This document shows, in pieces, positions 1-11,134 of a stretch of DNA of 64,000 bases (the stretch's first letter is position 1; each line of letters opens with the position of its first letter). This stretch comes from Saccharomycopsis crataegensis (Eukaryota; Ascomycota; Saccharomycetes; Ascoideales; Saccharomycopsidaceae). The translations under genes were made by a program, and so were the position numbers. A model generated the notes under the pieces. It saw only the letters and a program-made list of their open reading frames with translations, ran no database searches and was not told the origin of the DNA. The stretch covers positions 744,001 to 808,000 of the forward strand of contig NW_027043819.1 of the NCBI RefSeq assembly GCF_037102585.1, written 5' to 3'.

Positions 1-1123
1 AAATATAAACACAAGGTCTCGATGAAATGATAGAAAAAGAAAATTCCCATCGACTGACGTGTCGGTCGTCCCAGCACGTGACCACCGGGGGGAGCTGGCA
101 TGCGGTTTTATCCAGTAGTGATTACTGAATGTACACTTGTCAGCAGAGGGGATTGAGATAGAGGTATTAGGTAATTCTTGCAAAAATGTTGTTTTATTAG
201 TAGTGGGTGCATACCATATTTGTTTTTCTGCCTAGCGAATCATAGTTCTGCGCTTATCAATCACCATAAATGCGGAGACAGCTATAATGAGTGGGGCGGG
301 CGTACATACGCTCCGATTAATAACGCTGATTCGGGTAATATACACCAGCACACACGTGCCATGGTGGTTGCTGGATGGCAACTGGCGGGCGGTCACCAAG
401 TGTTGCCCGGTCACATGCGATGCTTTTTTTAACAGGGTAAGGTTGATTGTTATGTCTCATCAACCATCCACAGATCGCAGTGTCGTTTGTGTGATATACA
501 ATAAAGAGATGCACTAAGATTTGATTAATTAATTAATTTAAAAATCGCTGCTCGCTGAGGTGAACTATAGAAGGACTACTAATGATGAAGTGCACCTATT
601 TTTAGTGTGTTGCGGTAGCTGCATAGGGTGATATTAGGTTACGATTCCGAAATGGAAATTCAGGATATTCCAGTTGATTTTGCTATTTGAACACAAACGA
701 TAAAGGTCCTTAAAGAAGATTTACAAATTTTTTCTTAGTTGTACTACGATAATCCCCGTCAAGATAAAAAGTAAACACTGATTAGAGTATACATCCAGCG
801 AGAATTTGTGCTCTTCTATTAAACCCGAATATTTGAGGCGTAGGCATCACCACCTTTATTATAAAATAAATAAATGAACAACAACAAAAAAAAAAAGATC
901 CCAAAAATAACCACCAATGGATGAAAAAGGAAAGCCAGCTAAAAGAAGAAGAAACAAACTTATAGAGCGTGGATATCAGAAAAGAATAAGAACCAACATG
1001 AACTGAGAATGAAACGACGAAATGATAAAATAATCAATTAGATGAGTAATAATAATATAGACAATTGTCTTCACAAAAAGAAAAAGAAAAAGAAAAAGAA
1101 CAAAAAAAAAAGGAACTTTGATG
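1..1123. other. intergenic, no supported gene
   Basis: No coding region is supported here. Several short overlapping frames at about 180-515 have no recognisable product and start from different codons on both strands. A CACGTG E-box lies at 75-80 beside a GC-rich patch, probably belonging to a gene off the left edge. An A-rich run (1077-1112) sits just past the stop of the transporter on the minus strand. Confidence 0.6.
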
Positions 1124-2668
1124 TCAATAGTTATAATCAAAAGCTGGATTTCTATCCCCTAGAATGATTTGCTTTCTTTGACTATTTTCCCCAAATTTCA
1201 TTTTATAATCGTTGGTTCTCTTTTTCAAGTTTGCTGACCTTAACACAAAGAAGTAAGCAATTGAAGAACCTAACGAAAGAAGCAAGAATCCAAACCCAGT
1301 GCTGAATCCTTTAGTGTATCTATGTGGGTTGTCATTAAGAAATGGGAAAATACACACAAGACCACTCAAACTTCCGAAACTGATAGTCATAGTAATTCCA
1401 AGGTTCTTTCTGGTATGGCCACCAAGGTTGGTTGTTGCCCAACAAATCAACAAAGGTGTTGCAGCATAGGATCCAGAAACAATTAAGAATAACCCAGAAT
1501 ACTTGGTATAATCAGGAACAGTACTAAGAGGATGAGAGAAGGCAAGTGCACCGCCGACCAAGGTCAAAAGGAGGTTCAAAACCACGAATGGGAATCTCAT
1601 TTTGAGTTTATCTGACAAATATCCTATGAAATTCCCATAAACAAAAGCACAAATCCATGGGAAAACCGACATTTTGTTGACATTGGCAATACTGCTGCCC
1701 ATAATCTCCGTCAAGAAAATTGGCTCAAAGAAAGCGTAACAGTAGGTGGCATAACAAATCCCGAGAGAAGCCATAGCGGGAAGCAAAACCACTGGGTCGA
1801 CGAACATTGAGAACAATTCTTTGTTGGAAACTTCCAAGTCAAAACCAGATTTACCTTGATAAATTTCCAATTTCTTGACAAGAAATGAGGTCTCGTCCTC
1901 ATCAATAAATCTAGCATTTTCAGGAAAGTCAGGAATGATGAAGAACAAGATCACCGAAGAAACAATTGCCATAGAACCTTCGATAATTAGCAACCATCTC
2001 CATTCCGCGCGATGGTACTTGTTGATCAAAGTAGTATCGATAGCATAAGTGATGGCAGTACTGACGGCACCTGCAAGACATTGTACCGAGTAGATACCCC
2101 CGAATCTTTTTTGGGATTCTGAAGGCTCGTAATACTGGGCCAAGATATAGTACATCGCGGTTTCCACACCTGATTGGAATAATCCATGAAGAAATTGACA
2201 TGCAGTAAATTGGCCTCTAGTTTTCACCCAAGCGGTAGCCAAAGTTACACAGCCGTACAACAACACGGAAAGTGCGATCCAAAAGTGAGGACGAACTCTT
2301 TTCAAAATGATATTTGAAATGAATTGGAAAGCGAAATAAGGGGCAAAGAAAAGCGCATAAGCTGTAAATAATGATAATTCTGTCATTTCAAGGGAGAAAT
2401 AAATCCCTTCGATCTGTAAAAGACCAAGATTGGAACGACATAAGAACGAGATGAAGGCCGCTATGGCAAAGGGAAAAACCACATGAACATCAAGCTTCCA
2501 AAGAAGTTTCTTTTCATTGATATTGTAACGGTTGGCAAGTTCTTCAACTCTCAATTTTTTTGTATTTTCCGAAGTGTAGAAATCGTCTGGGGTTGTGTCA
2601 ATGATTTCCTGGTCAAAGTCCTCAAACCCCGAGGAAGTGAAGACTTTTTCATTCAGTAGTGAGTTCAT
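1124..2668 (-). CDS. MFS transporter, Dal5/Tna1 (anion:cation symporter) family
   Basis: A 514-residue multi-pass membrane protein starting at ATG. After about 55 polar residues come roughly twelve hydrophobic segments, split six and six by a charged central loop (around residues 245-285). The Dal5-type hallmark of this fungal family is visible: an early LDVHVVFPF segment before TM1, and a late GGHTRKNLG loop. Relatives carry nicotinate, allantoate, biotin, pantothenate or other organic anions with protons at the plasma membrane. The sequence looks closest to Tna1-like (nicotinate) members from memory, but substrate cannot be read from it. It is transcribed leftwards. The roughly 1.1 kb upstream is free of genes, so it has its own promoter. 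A second member of the same family lies at the other end of the window but is not a close copy. Confidence 0.85.
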   Translation of the reverse strand: MNSLLNEKVFTSSGFEDFDQEIIDTTPDDFYTSENTKKLRVEELANRYNINEKKLLWKLDVHVVFPFAIAAFISFLCRSNLGLLQIEGIYFSLEMTELSLFTAYALFFAPYFAFQFISNIILKRVRPHFWIALSVLLYGCVTLATAWVKTRGQFTACQFLHGLFQSGVETAMYYILAQYYEPSESQKRFGGIYSVQCLAGAVSTAITYAIDTTLINKYHRAEWRWLLIIEGSMAIVSSVILFFIIPDFPENARFIDEDETSFLVKKLEIYQGKSGFDLEVSNKELFSMFVDPVVLLPAMASLGICYATYCYAFFEPIFLTEIMGSSIANVNKMSVFPWICAFVYGNFIGYLSDKLKMRFPFVVLNLLLTLVGGALAFSHPLSTVPDYTKYSGLFLIVSGSYAATPLLICWATTNLGGHTRKNLGITMTISFGSLSGLVCIFPFLNDNPHRYTKGFSTGFGFLLLSLGSSIAYFFVLRSANLKKRTNDYKMKFGENSQRKQIILGDRNPAFDYNY

Positions 2669-3748
2669 AGCTTATGAATATTTTGCCCAATGTATGTTTT
2701 CAAATATATACTCCTCCAAAATATTGTACTGACGCGATAATAGGGTCTTATATTAGTTGGGATCCATCAGGTTTCATTTTTCTTTGTTCCCAAATATAAG
2801 CTACTAATTATGTAGCTGCATAAGACTTACGTTCAAAATTAGTGAGGTAAGCATAATCTAGCGGTGAGAAAGCAGACTAATGTCACCGTGGTGCTTTTTT
2901 CAGCAAGTCTGGAGAGAAAGATGTGAATATAAAAAGAAAAATAAAATAGTCACGTTGAAATCACCAAAACATCTGATTAAACCAGTGATTTAATAGAGTG
3001 AGACTTGGAAATTGCGCAAACCTACAGGGGTGTTTTTGGGCTAAATGTTAAACATTGTTTAAGTATCTTTAGGTCAGCTTATTATGATTTTTTTTTGCAC
3101 TCAAACCTTTTCTTTTCTTTTTGCAAAATGTTAGGAATCTATTTACTTCCTTTCTCAATTTACTAACTTTCTCTATTTACTTTTTTTTTCTTCCCGTATA
3201 CTTATAGTGTATACGTTCAATAGAAAGAAATGGTGCTCGGTTTGGCGATTGCATATTTGGGCGAGTAATAATAATCGATCGGACTAAAGACAACGGTTCT
3301 TGACAAGCTTTGCAAACCGTCAATAGGTGTCCTCATCACACTCCTCATGGTTTGCCTTTGAAACAGTTTGGGTGACCAAATGGATTGGTACTGACGACCA
3401 TAGCTTTTTAGACGCACCAAAAATCCAATTTAGTATGCAGCCTTGCTAATAGCGTGCATTGGCAGTTAGTCTATAAATTTTGGTCAACTTTAAACGCAAG
3501 GAAAGCAGAAAAGGCATTAATTGATGAATAGCTCCATCCCATCTGTTGCAAGCAGCGGCCGAGATAAAATAAAATTGAAGATAATTGTACAAATAATAAC
3601 ATTAAACAGAAATATTCAAATAAGAATGTCAACCAGTGGTAACTTTTTGTTGCAATAATATCTACTACTCATTACTTAAGGGTATGGTATCATATAATCA
3701 TCATCATCATTCATTAATTATGGTACTCTATATACATGTAATGCTGCT
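2669..3748. other. intergenic: transporter promoter and MDM31 3' end
   Basis: This stretch holds the promoter of the leftward transporter and the 3' region of MDM31. A TACTAAC at 3161-3167 followed by a T-rich run and TATAG near 3208 looks like an intron end on the plus strand. No exon I tried on either side gives a credible protein. A minus-strand frame at 3217-3420 begins at TTG and has no recognisable product. Confidence 0.5.
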
Positions 3749-5401
3749 TCAACCTATACTACTCAAGCCAAATAAGAACACCTGGAGCATTATCTGAAGT
3801 GCCCAAAATCCAATCTTCTTAACTCTTTTACTCTTTTGCTCTTCATCAATAACGTAATTACCAAATTCTTCATAAACTTTTTCAGAAATATCATCCATCA
3901 ATAGAGAATCATAAATAGTCCATGAACCGTTGAAGTCCTTCATTGATTTAATTACTTCACAATTTATTGCCACAAACGTCTGTCGGGAATTTATGTACCC
4001 GACAATCGGCCTCATAAGCGCAAAATTTATATACGACAACTCATTCGTAAAAAGAGGGATCTTCGCTTTCACATTGTTAAGTTGAAGCCTTAACCTTAGG
4101 CCAAACTTGTCATCCTCGTGATAATACGCCTTGTATTCTCGTTCATAATCTTCACTAACATCATTAGCGCTATCCGACCCGAAAATGTTTTCGGCCATTT
4201 CATCCTTGATAAGCTTGAAAAATTCTTGAACCTTATGATTATTTCTTGGAACTCTAATGTCTCCGCACATATCAACTGTTCCTTTGACAATCCATCCCAA
4301 AGGCCCATCCATGCCAGCATTCAAATGATCAACGTTTAAGCCGTCAATTCGGCATCTTGTGAAATAATCATTCTTCTGTTGATCAAATATTTTGTTTATC
4401 GTAAATAGCGATCCATCGTAAGAACCATTGATGTTGTTTGCCGACAAGAAATCAAGCAAAAACCAATTTTGTCTCAATTTACTTAGTTGGCAATTGAAAA
4501 TACTGATATTGAAAGGTCTGAATCCCCCAGGTTGATATAATGTCACCAAGAAATCCTCTATTTGAAAGTTTTCAATGTTAAAGTCTCCTGGGGATGGAAC
4601 ATTCAAGTAATTTCTTGCATCGTCGTTCGGATCCCAATTGACATGGGTTCGATCGATAATTCCTCTCACTCCTTTCATTTCCACGTCCTTTAAAATACCT
4701 TTACTATTGAACCATTTCGTAAACGAAATGCTCATGTTGATTTCATTGATGGTCAAATCATATTGTGTATAGTTACCATCATCGTAGTCTTCCACCGCCA
4801 GCTCCTGCTCCTTTACTGCATTATCTATGGCATCTTGTTGACTGCCCTTCACAAACTTCTTCGCACTCTTGGGTCTTTTTGATATAAAGCATTTCTTAAA
4901 ATAGATCTTGTTCCACCCTGGCAATATACTTGCCTCTTCAAAAATCACGGTAAATCGCGAGTTTTTGGTGATGTAATTACCTAATGTCCTGGCAATGAAT
5001 TCTTTAATCTGCTTATTGTAGACATATGAGAACACAATCCATGATACTACTGCCGCCAAGATGATTGAAAAATATCTTTTGAAACGTTGTGAACGTTCTT
5101 TTGTGAGATTTTGATAGTATTGTTGATAATAATGCTCATTGTATTGCTGCCTTAGAGCCCGTTTACTAACTCCAGCAACGTTCTTTAACTCATTGAGTTT
5201 CTCGCTAATATTCCCAAAATTGAATGATGATCTATGGTCTTCTGTACTATAAAATCTAGAGCTGATACTTTGAGTCTTTGTAGTAGTATGTTTGATGGCC
5301 GCCATCATCGCCAACCTGCCGGATCCATAATTCTGGACACCAGCAGTTGCAACCCCGTACACTTTCCGCCACGATAGAACCTTTCGCCGTCCAAGAATCA
5401 T
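3749..5401 (-). CDS. MDM31: Mitochondrial inner membrane protein Mdm31
   Basis: A 550-residue member of the Mdm31/Mdm32 family. These inner-membrane proteins are needed for normal mitochondrial shape, nucleoid stability and cardiolipin homeostasis. The first about 52 residues are basic and hydroxylated and end in a likely presequence site (SSRFYST). A membrane segment follows at about 111-128 and a second at the extreme C terminus (about 528-550). The soluble part between them faces the intermembrane space in the family. The family-typical stretch MKGVRGIIDRTHVNWDPNDD is present. I choose Mdm31 over Mdm32 because UTP9, two genes away here, neighbours MDM31 in S. cerevisiae. The start is the first ATG of the frame and is divergent from NMD5 (210 bp between starts). 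Confidence 0.88.
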   Translation of the reverse strand: MILGRRKVLSWRKVYGVATAGVQNYGSGRLAMMAAIKHTTTKTQSISSRFYSTEDHRSSFNFGNISEKLNELKNVAGVSKRALRQQYNEHYYQQYYQNLTKERSQRFKRYFSIILAAVVSWIVFSYVYNKQIKEFIARTLGNYITKNSRFTVIFEEASILPGWNKIYFKKCFISKRPKSAKKFVKGSQQDAIDNAVKEQELAVEDYDDGNYTQYDLTINEINMSISFTKWFNSKGILKDVEMKGVRGIIDRTHVNWDPNDDARNYLNVPSPGDFNIENFQIEDFLVTLYQPGGFRPFNISIFNCQLSKLRQNWFLLDFLSANNINGSYDGSLFTINKIFDQQKNDYFTRCRIDGLNVDHLNAGMDGPLGWIVKGTVDMCGDIRVPRNNHKVQEFFKLIKDEMAENIFGSDSANDVSEDYEREYKAYYHEDDKFGLRLRLQLNNVKAKIPLFTNELSYINFALMRPIVGYINSRQTFVAINCEVIKSMKDFNGSWTIYDSLLMDDISEKVYEEFGNYVIDEEQKSKRVKKIGFWALQIMLQVFLFGLSSIG

Positions 5402-5610
5402 TTGCTATAGTGAACCGAATCTATACGATGCTTCTCAAAAAAAAAAACCACCCTTCAGATTCTAAAAAAGTCCGTTGTCTGCTAATCAAAAATTTCTATG
5501 AAAATCCGATGATTTGCATAGAGCAAAAAAAAAAAAAAAAAATTTTCATACGTGATTTCCTCTTACAAGCTTTAGATACACCTTCCCAGCAGAAGTGAAT
5601 AGGCTTTACA

Positions 5611-8600
5611 ATGAGTTTCCAATCCTTACGCGATGTGCTCGCTGGTACTTATAATCCAGATCAGTCCATTCGTCAACACGCTGAATCAAGTTTGTACGAG
5701 TTGTCTCACCAGCCAGGCTTTTTGTCATCATGTCTAGACTTAATTGCAGACCCCCAGGTTGAAAGTTTGGTAAAATTATCTACAGCCATTAACATCAAAA
5801 ATATTATCTCTCAAAACTGGTCAAATGTCAGTGGTTTGCAACAGGTTTCTTCTGGCAACAACAAAGATATCCTTATTTCCGATGAAGAGAAGAATGTCAT
5901 CAAATCCAAGCTCATGGAAATCATTATGAACATCACACACTTGTCATTGAACAACTCTAACTCAAAGTACGAGGATATTCATGATCTTCTTAATCTAAAG
6001 AAAAACCAACTCTTGCCAATTTTGTCCACCATCATAAATATTGATTTCCGTGCTACTAACGATAAGCATATATTTCTAGAAAGTGTGGCTGACATGATTG
6101 TCAATAGCGGGAACGATTTTGCCAAAATCTATTCTGGGTTATACTGCTTGAAGGAAATTTGCAGAACCTTCAGATGGTCTCCAAATAAAAGTAGAAGTGA
6201 CATCTTGGATCCTATAATTTCCAAGATGTTCCCGGTGTTGATAGAAATCTCCAACTCATTGTTAGAAGTACCATTCACCGCCCAATCAGTGGATGATAAA
6301 TTGAGTATTGTTGCTGAAGAATTGCATGGTGAATTACTAAAATTTATTGTCAAATGTTTCAAATTTGTCACTTACTATGATTTACCAGCGCCTTTACAAT
6401 CCAAGGAAGTCTGTTTTAGTTGGGTGAACTTGCAACTACAAATCATCAATAAACCATTACCACCTTATATTTTGAGCATTGTCAATAATGACGACTCCTC
6501 AGCTTTGATGGAAATAAAAAATTCACAGTGGGTTAAGGCAAAAAAATGGAGTTTTGCTAATTTATCAAACTTGTTTACTAAATTTGGTACCCCAATGAAC
6601 TCTTTAGTTTCTTCCTCAAGCTCATCAAAGGAGAAAAATTACTTGGAATTCAAAATATTTTTCTTGGATGATTTTGTTCCAGAAATCCTTGGTTTGTATT
6701 TCCAATTGATCACCAGTTGGTGCAACAATGAACTTTTCTTAGCCAATAGTTGTTTATACTATTTAATTTTGTTTTTGGATAATTCCATCAAAATTAACAA
6801 GTTGTGGAAGAAGTTCTTCAAGAATAACTTGGAAGACATAATTTCAAAGTTCCTTTACCCAATATTGACCATTAAGGACTCTGTTTTAAAATTAATTGAA
6901 GAAGATCCTATGGAATACATTCACATTAGCATGAATATTTTCGATGATGATTCTGGGATACATGACATGGCAGCTTTAGGATTAATCACCACTTTGGCCG
7001 AAGTTAGGGAATCTTCTGCTTTGGGTGTTATCTTGAGAATCACCCATGAGTTGTTGGTGAGTCTTCATACTGAGCAAGAAACTTTGCAAAGTGCCAAAAA
7101 GAAGGAGGCTGCGTTCAAAATTATTGGTACTATCCTGCACATTTTGGTCAATCCTAATAATAAGTTCCACGACAGCTTGAAAGGATTTTTGGATTCTTTT
7201 GTGATTCCAAACTTGTTGAATAGATACGGATTCATGAGATTAAGAGCTCTTGATGTTCTTGCCAGGTTCACCGGCGTTGAAGAAGTCTCCTCCATGTTTT
7301 TCACTATTTATCAAGGTATTATGGTTAACCTTAGTATTTTTAATGAGCAAACAGCTTCGGCAGGACCAGCTGTTAGTCAATTTATCTCATTGGAGGGCGA
7401 ACATCTCGACGTTAACGAAGAAGAAGAAGATAGTCTATTACCAGTTCAAACACAAGCTGCGCTTTGCTTACAATCATTCTTACAGTTTGACGGGTTCAGA
7501 GAGCTCATTTCCAAGGATATTGTTTTAGTTATGCAAAAATTGTTGAGCTTGTCTGAAAAAATTGATTTGGATGTCATTAGTGGTGTCATGCAGGAAATTG
7601 TGGAAATGTTTTCCGAGCAATTACAACCATTTGGTGTTGATTTAATGAAAAACTTATCACAACAAATAATAAATGTTTTCGAAGAAGAAGAAGACCCAAA
7701 GTCTTTGAATGCTGACAAGATTATGGTTGTCAATGGGATCATGAACACCATGATCACTATCCTATTGTCGTTCGAAAATTCTGCAGATTCCATCATTCAA
7801 TTGGAAGATTCCTTTTTGTTTGTGGTGAAGGCTATTCTTGACCACCATTTGGATGATTTCTATTTAGAATGTTTCGAACTCATTGAAAATTCAACTTTCC
7901 TTTCCCGTAAAATCAGCCCAAATATGTGGAAAATCTTGATGGAATCTATCATTGACAATAATTTCAAGGCCCATAAAAACGATTCTATTATTTTCACTTA
8001 CCTTTCGGAACTTACTCCTGCTTTGAATAATTACTTGAATTTTGGTGGGGAAGAACTTATTAACAACGATGAATATTTATTGAAGTTCGTCGAGATGTTG
8101 AAGATCATTTTCAACAACGGATACTTTGCTGATGAACAAGGTAACGGGAATATAGAACAAGACAATTTGTTATTGTTCAATGAAGTCTCTACTAACTTAA
8201 TTCTCACTTTGAAAATCAAGGCTTCACAAGGTTATATCGGTGAGTTATTGGATATGAGTATTACTTGTTTGTTAAGAGGAACTATTCTTCAAATTACTTC
8301 TGATGACCCTCAAAAGGCTTCTCAATTCCCTGAATTACAGTATTATGAAAGCAATCCAGTGTTTGTGAAAGTTTTCCAAAGTATTCTCTCAGCATCTACC
8401 GATAAAATCCAAGTCAATTTTATTAATTTGATTGTTAGTGGATTAGTTTACGACGTGCACACTACCTTGAATTTATTGATCAAGTACAATTTTGTATTCT
8501 TTTTTCAATTCTGGTTCAAAGCCCTTATCCCTCAGAAGAAGAACTCTCATGCTTCATTAGAAAGAGTGTTTGATTTGAAAATTTCCGCTCTTGGTTTGTT

Positions 8601-9234
8601 GAGTTTATTGAATAACTTAACTAGTGAAGAGTTCCAAAAATACCAATTGGACTTGATCTTTAACGATATAAACAGTAGATTGATCTATGTCATTGAAAAA
8701 CTTCCAGCAGCAATCAATTCCTTGGAAAAGAGAAGAACTGAATTTGATGAAGCTTCATTTGATTATGATGCTGAAGACCAAAAGTTATTTGAAAACCAAT
8801 TCCATGGGTTCGGGGGAGCAAACGATGATGATGGCGATGAAAATGATGATAATGATGACTGGTTGAAGCAAGAACAAAACTTGATGAGTGAAGATAATCA
8901 AAAGCTTGGTAATGGTGCCATTGTTACTAGTGGGGATATCAGAAATGGTGAATTCATCGACTTCTTGAAATCCGAGCGTGAGAAGCTTGAAGTTCAATTC
9001 AATGATGATGACTATGAAGATTATGACGATGATGAGGATGATCTCTTCTTTGATGACGAAATCACGGAAGACCCATTGGCCAGCAATCCATTAGATACCA
9101 TTAACATTTTTGCGGTAGTCAAGGAATCCTTGAATCATCTTGAACAAGCGGATAATGCGAAATATCAAGCATTCTCTCAAAGCTTGACTGAGTCTCAAGT
9201 GGCAATGCTTCAAGCCATTTTCAGTCAAACCTGA
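5611..9234 (+). CDS. NMD5: Importin-beta family nuclear import receptor Nmd5 (Kap119)
   Basis: A 1207-residue HEAT-repeat karyopherin. The N terminus has the Ran-binding importin-beta pattern: DQSIRQHAESSLYEL, then PGFLSSCLDLIA and KNIISQNWS. Family members of the importin-7/8 branch carry histones, TFIIS, Hog1-type kinases and ribosomal proteins into the nucleus. Acidic stretches near residues 1070-1083 and 1131-1150 are typical of the C-terminal cargo-handling region. The protein is longer than S. cerevisiae Nmd5 (1048). Choice of Nmd5 over its relative Sxm1 rests partly on gene order: XPT1 is close by here, and NMD5 and XPT1 are adjacent in S. cerevisiae. One CTG codon (7135-7137) falls where relatives have a small residue. 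The start is ATG, preceded by an A-tract at 5525-5542. Confidence 0.85.
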   Translation: MSFQSLRDVLAGTYNPDQSIRQHAESSLYELSHQPGFLSSCLDLIADPQVESLVKLSTAINIKNIISQNWSNVSGLQQVSSGNNKDILISDEEKNVIKSKLMEIIMNITHLSLNNSNSKYEDIHDLLNLKKNQLLPILSTIINIDFRATNDKHIFLESVADMIVNSGNDFAKIYSGLYCLKEICRTFRWSPNKSRSDILDPIISKMFPVLIEISNSLLEVPFTAQSVDDKLSIVAEELHGELLKFIVKCFKFVTYYDLPAPLQSKEVCFSWVNLQLQIINKPLPPYILSIVNNDDSSALMEIKNSQWVKAKKWSFANLSNLFTKFGTPMNSLVSSSSSSKEKNYLEFKIFFLDDFVPEILGLYFQLITSWCNNELFLANSCLYYLILFLDNSIKINKLWKKFFKNNLEDIISKFLYPILTIKDSVLKLIEEDPMEYIHISMNIFDDDSGIHDMAALGLITTLAEVRESSALGVILRITHELLVSLHTEQETLQSAKKKEAAFKIIGTILHILVNPNNKFHDSLKGFLDSFVIPNLLNRYGFMRLRALDVLARFTGVEEVSSMFFTIYQGIMVNLSIFNEQTASAGPAVSQFISLEGEHLDVNEEEEDSLLPVQTQAALCLQSFLQFDGFRELISKDIVLVMQKLLSLSEKIDLDVISGVMQEIVEMFSEQLQPFGVDLMKNLSQQIINVFEEEEDPKSLNADKIMVVNGIMNTMITILLSFENSADSIIQLEDSFLFVVKAILDHHLDDFYLECFELIENSTFLSRKISPNMWKILMESIIDNNFKAHKNDSIIFTYLSELTPALNNYLNFGGEELINNDEYLLKFVEMLKIIFNNGYFADEQGNGNIEQDNLLLFNEVSTNLILTLKIKASQGYIGELLDMSITCLLRGTILQITSDDPQKASQFPELQYYESNPVFVKVFQSILSASTDKIQVNFINLIVSGLVYDVHTTLNLLIKYNFVFFFQFWFKALIPQKKNSHASLERVFDLKISALGLLSLLNNLTSEEFQKYQLDLIFNDINSRLIYVIEKLPAAINSLEKRRTEFDEASFDYDAEDQKLFENQFHGFGGANDDDGDENDDNDDWLKQEQNLMSEDNQKLGNGAIVTSGDIRNGEFIDFLKSEREKLEVQFNDDDYEDYDDDEDDLFFDDEITEDPLASNPLDTINIFAVVKESLNHLEQADNAKYQAFSQSLTESQVAMLQAIFSQT

Positions 9235-10237
9235 TCCGCCAAATAATATGTTCACAATCCAACTTTCATTAAATTTTTTTTTTTTTTTTTTTTTTTTAGA
9301 ACAATACATTTTCGCTCAACACGACTAAATACAAAATTTTCTGATATATCTTATGATAATAGGACCGTAGTATATTTCTGGAATTCTTAGCATCATATTA
9401 TTTGTGTAATGGAATAAGCCGCACAAATTTCGCCCTAGATTAATTTATATCTTAATTAAGTAGAATGGTTCACAGCTTGAATAGAAATCAATGTCTGTTC
9501 TATTATCAATGAGTAAGATTGTGCTCACTAGGTATGAGGAGATGAGGTTCTCGACTACAAAAGAAAGATACATAACATAGTTTTTATATACTGAATCAGT
9601 GAGATCCTCGGGCTGGCTAGGGCAACCATGCATGATTATTATAGATTTTCAATTATTTGGAATGTGTGAAACCTGATTATTCAGATTATTAATGAATTGA
9701 ACAACTCACATCACCACCTGTCGTTCATTGTACTTCTCCCGGATGTGTTCAAAATCTCGCACTCACGTCTATATATTGTTACATGAGAATTTCTTGCTTA
9801 CATATAGAACATGAGTTATAATTATGCCTTTATGTTTTAACTTTTCGCATCCTATGAAATATCCGATCAAAGAAAACTGTAGGAAATGCGGCCCGCTCTC
9901 TATGTAATCACCTTTCATCTCTCGATATTATTGGAATATGTTGCACACTACTGCGACCAATAAGTGTAATTACAGAGATTACTATTTAATCAAGAAAATG
10001 GAGATAAATTGTTCAGTATTTCCATGTTTTCAAAGTATTCGCCCGAATCCTGCGGATATGCATTCCTTATTCCCGAAACCGTTATTTGCGAACCCCCGCT
10101 TGTAACTCCGCCCTACACCTGCAACCACCGTGTATAAATAACACAAGAAAATTCCACCATGAAAGAATAATATACCATTAATACATTCTATTATACATAA
10201 AAAAATCAAAATTAAAATCAAAAATTAATAAATTACA
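9235..10237. other. intergenic: NMD5 terminator and reductase promoter
   Basis: It contains a long T-tract (about 9273-9297) just past the NMD5 stop, then AT-rich sequence with no supported gene. The right end is the promoter of the reductase, with a clear TATA box. Confidence 0.6.
10133..10140 (+). promoter_or_regulatory. TATA box of the YLL056C-like gene
   Basis: TATAAATA lies 98 bp before the ATG at 10238, at the usual yeast distance. A strong TATA box is typical of stress-inducible rather than housekeeping genes, which fits the regulated S. cerevisiae homologue. Confidence 0.6.
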
Positions 10238-11134
10238 ATGAAGGTGTTCGTTACTGGTGCTACTGGATGGGTTGGAACCCCTACAGTTCAAGAGCTTATT
10301 AAACAGGGTCACCATGTGGTCGGTCTTGCTAGATCAGATGAATCTGCTCAAAAGCTTAAAGCTATGGGGGCAACAGCGCTCAGAGGAGGATTAGAAGATA
10401 TTAATGTGCTCAAGAAAGGTGCTGCTGAGTCGGATGGGGTGATTCACCTTGGATTCATCCATGATTTCGCCAACTTCGAGCACTCCATTAAGGTCGATGC
10501 CCAAGCGATCAAGACCATTTGCGAAGCTCTTGAAGGAACTAATAAAGCTCTTGTTCTCACCTCAGGGACCCTTCTTCTTTCTCAAATGTCAGAAGGTGTG
10601 GCTGATGAGCTCTTGGATATTTCACAGGTCTCGGGCCCTCTTTCAGCAAGAGCGCATAATGAGATGTGTGGTATGAAGTTTGCTAACAAAGGGGTGAGAG
10701 TCAGTTGCGTAAGACTTGCGCCAACCGTTCACGGAAAAGGAGATCATGGTTTTATTCCACAGATCATTTCACAAGATAAGAAATATGGGGATTCTTTCTA
10801 CATTGGTGATGGTCAAAATGTCTGGCCTGCAGTCCATGTTTTGGATGCTGCCAAATTATTTACATTGGCTCTTGAAAAGGCTCCGGCGGGATCAGCCTTC
10901 CATGGGGTTGCTGAGGAAGGAGTTAGAACTAGAGATATTGCCCAAGCAATCAGTAAAGTGCTCAGTTGTGAAACTAAATCAATTTCAAATGAAGAAGGTG
11001 CTGAGAAATTGGGATTCTTTGGAATGGTGTTCTCCATTAACAATCCAGTGTCTAGTAAGAAGACCAGAGAAATTTTGGGTTGGGATCCTGTTCAAATTGG
11101 ATTAATTGAAGATATTATCGCTAATTATAAATGA
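10238..11134 (+). CDS. NAD(P)-dependent epimerase/dehydratase, YLL056C-like atypical extended SDR
   Basis: A 298-residue Rossmann-fold protein. The N terminus shows the dinucleotide site VTGATGWVGTP (Gly 7, 10 and 13) and ESDGVIHLGF. The middle has GVRVSCVRLAPTVHGKGDHG, and the end IGLIEDIIANYK. Length and many stretches match S. cerevisiae YLL056C, an uncharacterised protein induced by drug and stress regulators. The classical catalytic YxxxK is replaced by a segment reading SARAHNEM, as in the atypical SDR5 group, so the reaction is unknown. Relatives are common in bacteria and filamentous fungi, so an ancient transfer is possible; codon use does not look foreign. It stands alone with its own TATA promoter. 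Confidence 0.85.
   Translation: MKVFVTGATGWVGTPTVQELIKQGHHVVGLARSDESAQKLKAMGATALRGGLEDINVLKKGAAESDGVIHLGFIHDFANFEHSIKVDAQAIKTICEALEGTNKALVLTSGTLLLSQMSEGVADELLDISQVSGPLSARAHNEMCGMKFANKGVRVSCVRLAPTVHGKGDHGFIPQIISQDKKYGDSFYIGDGQNVWPAVHVLDAAKLFTLALEKAPAGSAFHGVAEEGVRTRDIAQAISKVLSCETKSISNEEGAEKLGFFGMVFSINNPVSSKKTREILGWDPVQIGLIEDIIANYK

Noticed and set aside
178-517. Cluster of short overlapping frames on both strands
   Set aside because: Several begin at non-ATG codons, overlap one another in opposite directions and resemble no known protein; the area is simply GC-richer and so has fewer stops.
3161-3420. TACTAAC with AG at 3208 and a minus-strand frame
   Set aside because: No partner exon gives a recognisable product, and the minus-strand frame begins at TTG.
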